This document shows, piece after piece, positions 62,116-64,000 of a DNA stretch of 64,000 nt. Made by a program: the position numbers and the translations under genes. The notes below the pieces were generated by a model that saw only the letters and a list, made by a program, of their open reading frames with translations, searched no databases and was not told where the DNA came from. Source of the stretch: Algoriphagus sp. CAU 1675 (GTDB lineage Bacteria > Bacteroidota > Bacteroidia > Cytophagales > Cyclobacteriaceae). Where the stretch lies: NCBI RefSeq assembly GCF_029222925.1, contig NZ_JARHUI010000005.1:248001-312000 (forward strand), written 5' to 3'. The stretch's first letter is position 1; the number at the start of each line of letters is the position of its first letter.

Positions 62116-63263
62116 AGCAACTTAATCTGAGCATTGATCCAACGCTCGGGAATTTCACCTTTTTGTGCTGTCTGATAATCAGAATAACTGCATGGAACTG
62201 TGGTAAACCTGTCGAATTTCTCGGTTTCGTTATGAGGGATTTCCATCCACCACTTTCCACTTCTTTTGCTTTTATAGAATACTAGGGTATTGGGCTTGCT
62301 ATCCAGGGAAACTGTGTACTTGGTGTAATCACTGCTCTTAAAAGAAAGACTATCCTTACGGGAGTAAAACCCTTCTATGAAATACCAAAGCATAACTGCT
62401 GCAACTTTTGCGGTTTTGTTGCTCGCATCATCGAAATAGGGTTCATATCCATAAATCCCAATGGAACTCAATTTTTCATTCATCCCTGCAAACCAGCAAA
62501 TCTGGCAGGCTTCCTCTGCGGTAAGACCAAAGGGCTGGGCATCTATTACACCGGGTGCATCAGAAGACTGAATAGCACAGAGGTCAAAACTCAATAAATC
62601 AGCATTCCTGATCAGTGGTTCTATTTCCTTGAACTCTGTTCGGACCTTACCCAGTCGCATGTGGTCGAAATACAACTTTTCAATCACATTAATCAAGGAA
62701 GGATCTACCAAAAAACTCTGATAAGCAAGATGGGTATAAGAAAAAAGAAAATTGGGTTGGTGTAAAATTATTTCCTGAGTATGCTGGTCAGCCAATGGCC
62801 CATCCTCTTCCATATCAAGCTTAGCATCCACCGTCAAGAGGCTAATCAACTTTTTCATTTTTTGATAAGACAAGTACTGACCGTAGTCCAGATCATGTGT
62901 CCCTCCAAAATACACTGGCAAAATCTGATGCTTCATGAGATATTCCCCCACCTGTTGCATGCGCTCATAGGTATCCTGGAGCGTTTCTCCCGGAATCAAA
63001 TCACCCAAATCCGCCAATCGATAGGGACCAATTCCTCGTTTCAGTTCATAAAGTTTTTCCCGAATCTCGTTCGATCCTCGAGCCACGCTTTCTGATTTTG
63101 CGACTCCTCGGGTTTCTTTCAGTCCAACTAGGGCAATTTGAACTCCTTTTAAATCTGGAAATTCCTCCCCATACCAGTGAATCTGGCTAAAGAAGGAATT
63201 TTCTGGATATTTCTTTTGCCACAGGAATTCTGCTACCGGCTCAAAAAAAGATTGAATATTCAT
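62112..63263 (-). CDS. Ureohydrolase-fold protein with altered metal site (annotated-type formimidoylglutamase/arginase)
   Basis: 383 aa from the ATG at 63263; a TTG at 63293 is less likely. Arginase/agmatinase fold: the metal segments GGTHD (H123), DAKLD (146-150) and SFDLCAIQSSDAPG (227-229) are in the right order, but the usual DAHxD has K148 in place of His and the SxDxD has C229 in place of Asp. Thus two of six manganese ligands are lost, so hydrolysis as in arginase is doubtful. Bacteroidota homologues are often called formimidoylglutamase. Heads the operon with the cytochrome b5-like, kinase and murQ genes. Confidence 0.82.
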   Translation of the reverse strand: MNIQSFFEPVAEFLWQKKYPENSFFSQIHWYGEEFPDLKGVQIALVGLKETRGVAKSESVARGSNEIREKLYELKRGIGPYRLADLGDLIPGETLQDTYERMQQVGEYLMKHQILPVYFGGTHDLDYGQYLSYQKMKKLISLLTVDAKLDMEEDGPLADQHTQEIILHQPNFLFSYTHLAYQSFLVDPSLINVIEKLYFDHMRLGKVRTEFKEIEPLIRNADLLSFDLCAIQSSDAPGVIDAQPFGLTAEEACQICWFAGMNEKLSSIGIYGYEPYFDDASNKTAKVAAVMLWYFIEGFYSRKDSLSFKSSDYTKYTVSLDSKPNTLVFYKSKRSGKWWMEIPHNETEKFDRFTTVPCSYSDYQTAQKGEIPERWINAQIKLL

Positions 63264-63307
63264 AAGGGTTAGGTGTAGGGTAAAAATAAGCAAAAAAGCC
63301 TCTAATA

Positions 63308-63333
63308 ATAAAAAATCCCGCCGAAGCGGGATT
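63308..63333 (-). terminator. Terminator after nqrF
   Basis: AATCCCGC (63314-63321) and GCGGGATT (63326-63333) form an 8-bp stem around a 4-base loop that reads TTCG on the minus strand, followed there by six T. It ends nqrF transcripts 12 bp after the stop and precedes the ureohydrolase-like operon. Confidence 0.9.
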
Positions 63334-63344
63334 GAAGTTTTTCA

Positions 63345-64000
63345 TTATCCTCCGAAGTCATCGAATCGGATGTTTTCCTGAGGAATACCCAAATCATCAA
63401 GCATTTTCAGAACGGCAGCATTCATCAATGGAGGACCGCATAGGTAGAATTCTACCTCATCTGGCTCTGGGTGATTCTTCAGATAATTGTCAAACAATAC
63501 TTGGTGAATAAACCCTACATAACCGTCTCCTTCTTTATCATCCAAAGACTTCTTGATTTTCCAATTATCTTCAGGAAGCGGCTCTGAAAGACCGATATTG
63601 AAAGAGAAATTAGGGAAGTCTTTTTCAATAGCCCGGAAATGAGGCACATAGAATAGTTCTTTCTTAGATCTACCTCCATACCAATATGAAACTTTTCTGG
63701 AAGTCTTCTCAGTATGGAAAAGATGGAAGATCTGAGCTCTCAATGGAGCCATACCAGCACCACCACCAATATAGATCATTTCTCTATCCGTTGGGTTGAT
63801 ATGGAATTCACCATAAGGACCAGAAATGGTCACTTTGTCCCCTGGCTTTCGAGAGAATACATAAGAAGAGCAAACACCTGGATTTACATCCATCCACTTA
63901 TTGTTAGCTCTATCCCATGGTGGAGTAGCAATACGAATGGTCAACATCACGATATTACCTTCAGCTGGGTGGTTTGCCATGGAGTAAGCTCTAAATAGCT
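63345..64000 (-). CDS. nqrF: Na+-translocating NADH:quinone reductase subunit F, C-terminal part
   Basis: The frame is open to the window edge; codons before the internal ATG at 63980 read LFRAYS, giving [12 protein letters not shown], the flavin-binding motif of NqrF, so this is a 5'-truncated gene and not a new start. The visible 218 residues hold the FAD domain ([17 protein letters not shown]) and the NADH-binding domain ([45 protein letters not shown] end). NqrF takes electrons from NADH through FAD and a 2Fe-2S centre; the ferredoxin-like N-terminal domain lies outside the window. Confidence 0.95.
   Translation of the reverse strand, partial: LFRAYSMANHPAEGNIVMLTIRIATPPWDRANNKWMDVNPGVCSSYVFSRKPGDKVTISGPYGEFHINPTDREMIYIGGGAGMAPLRAQIFHLFHTEKTSRKVSYWYGGRSKKELFYVPHFRAIEKDFPNFSFNIGLSEPLPEDNWKIKKSLDDKEGDGYVGFIHQVLFDNYLKNHPEPDEVEFYLCGPPLMNAAVLKMLDDLGIPQENIRFDDFGG

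Overview
The window looks like core chromosome of a Bacteroidota bacterium, most likely order Cytophagales and probably an Algoriphagus-like member of Cyclobacteriaceae (genus and family are inference). The signs are a complete type IX secretion/gliding core (porP-gldKLMN, plus an unlinked sprE/porW), an ATP synthase operon without atpD and atpC, a partial Na+-NQR gene, leucine dehydrogenase, DUF6089 and DUF4271 proteins, and many upstream boxes fitting the Bacteroidota -7 consensus TAnnTTTG instead of -35/-10 boxes. Coding density is high. I saw no tRNA, rRNA, CRISPR array, insertion sequence or prophage.

Layout. 1-3.8 kb: 5' end of an exported protein gene (minus strand), an M20 metallopeptidase and a paraoxonase-like lactonase/esterase. 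3.0-8.8 kb: a trans-4-hydroxy-L-proline catabolic cluster, with an AraC regulator facing a deaminase, a 2-oxoglutarate-semialdehyde dehydrogenase, the 2-epimerase and a D-hydroxyproline oxidase/dehydrogenase; together they would convert hydroxyproline to 2-oxoglutarate. 8.9-15.1 kb: DoxX, then the minus-strand operon atpZ-(4-TM protein)-atpB-E-F-H-A-G. 15.3-22.1 kb: sprE/porW, a class A PBP and uvrC. 22.1-31.4 kb (minus): BamA-like barrel, DUF4271, hemD, porP, gldK, gldL, gldM, gldN. 31.4-35.8 kb: hemW, a DUF721 protein, and a SpoIIE phosphatase/STAS/HATPase partner-switching trio. 35.9-39.3 kb: two SurA-like PPIases. 39.3-42.8 kb: coiled-coil protein, ABC exporter half, leucine dehydrogenase. 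42.9-46.8 kb: nusB-ytxH-DUF1573-yajC-ybbR-coaE. 46.9-53.7 kb: serS, lipoprotein, 2OG-Fe(II) oxygenase, chrA, CBS protein, nadK, DUF6089 protein. 53.8-58.8 kb: uppS-bamA-skp-skp and a thioredoxin. 58.8-64 kb (minus): RsuA/RluB pseudouridine synthase with a long basic N-terminal extension; an operon of a ureohydrolase-fold protein with damaged metal site, a cytochrome b5-like protein, an N-acetylglucosamine-kinase-like protein and murQ; and the C-terminal part of nqrF.

Envelope biogenesis is the main theme: protein export (yajC), periplasmic folding (SurA-like, Skp), barrel insertion (BamA), lipid carrier synthesis (UppS), peptidoglycan synthesis and recycling (PBP1A, MurQ) and the T9SS. The least explained parts are the pseudo-ureohydrolase/cytochrome b5/MurQ operon, the partner-switching trio without a sigma factor, two intercistronic hairpins in the atp operon, and a set of promoters whose predicted start sites lie at the start codon. 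Functions come from motif recognition by eye; no database search was run.
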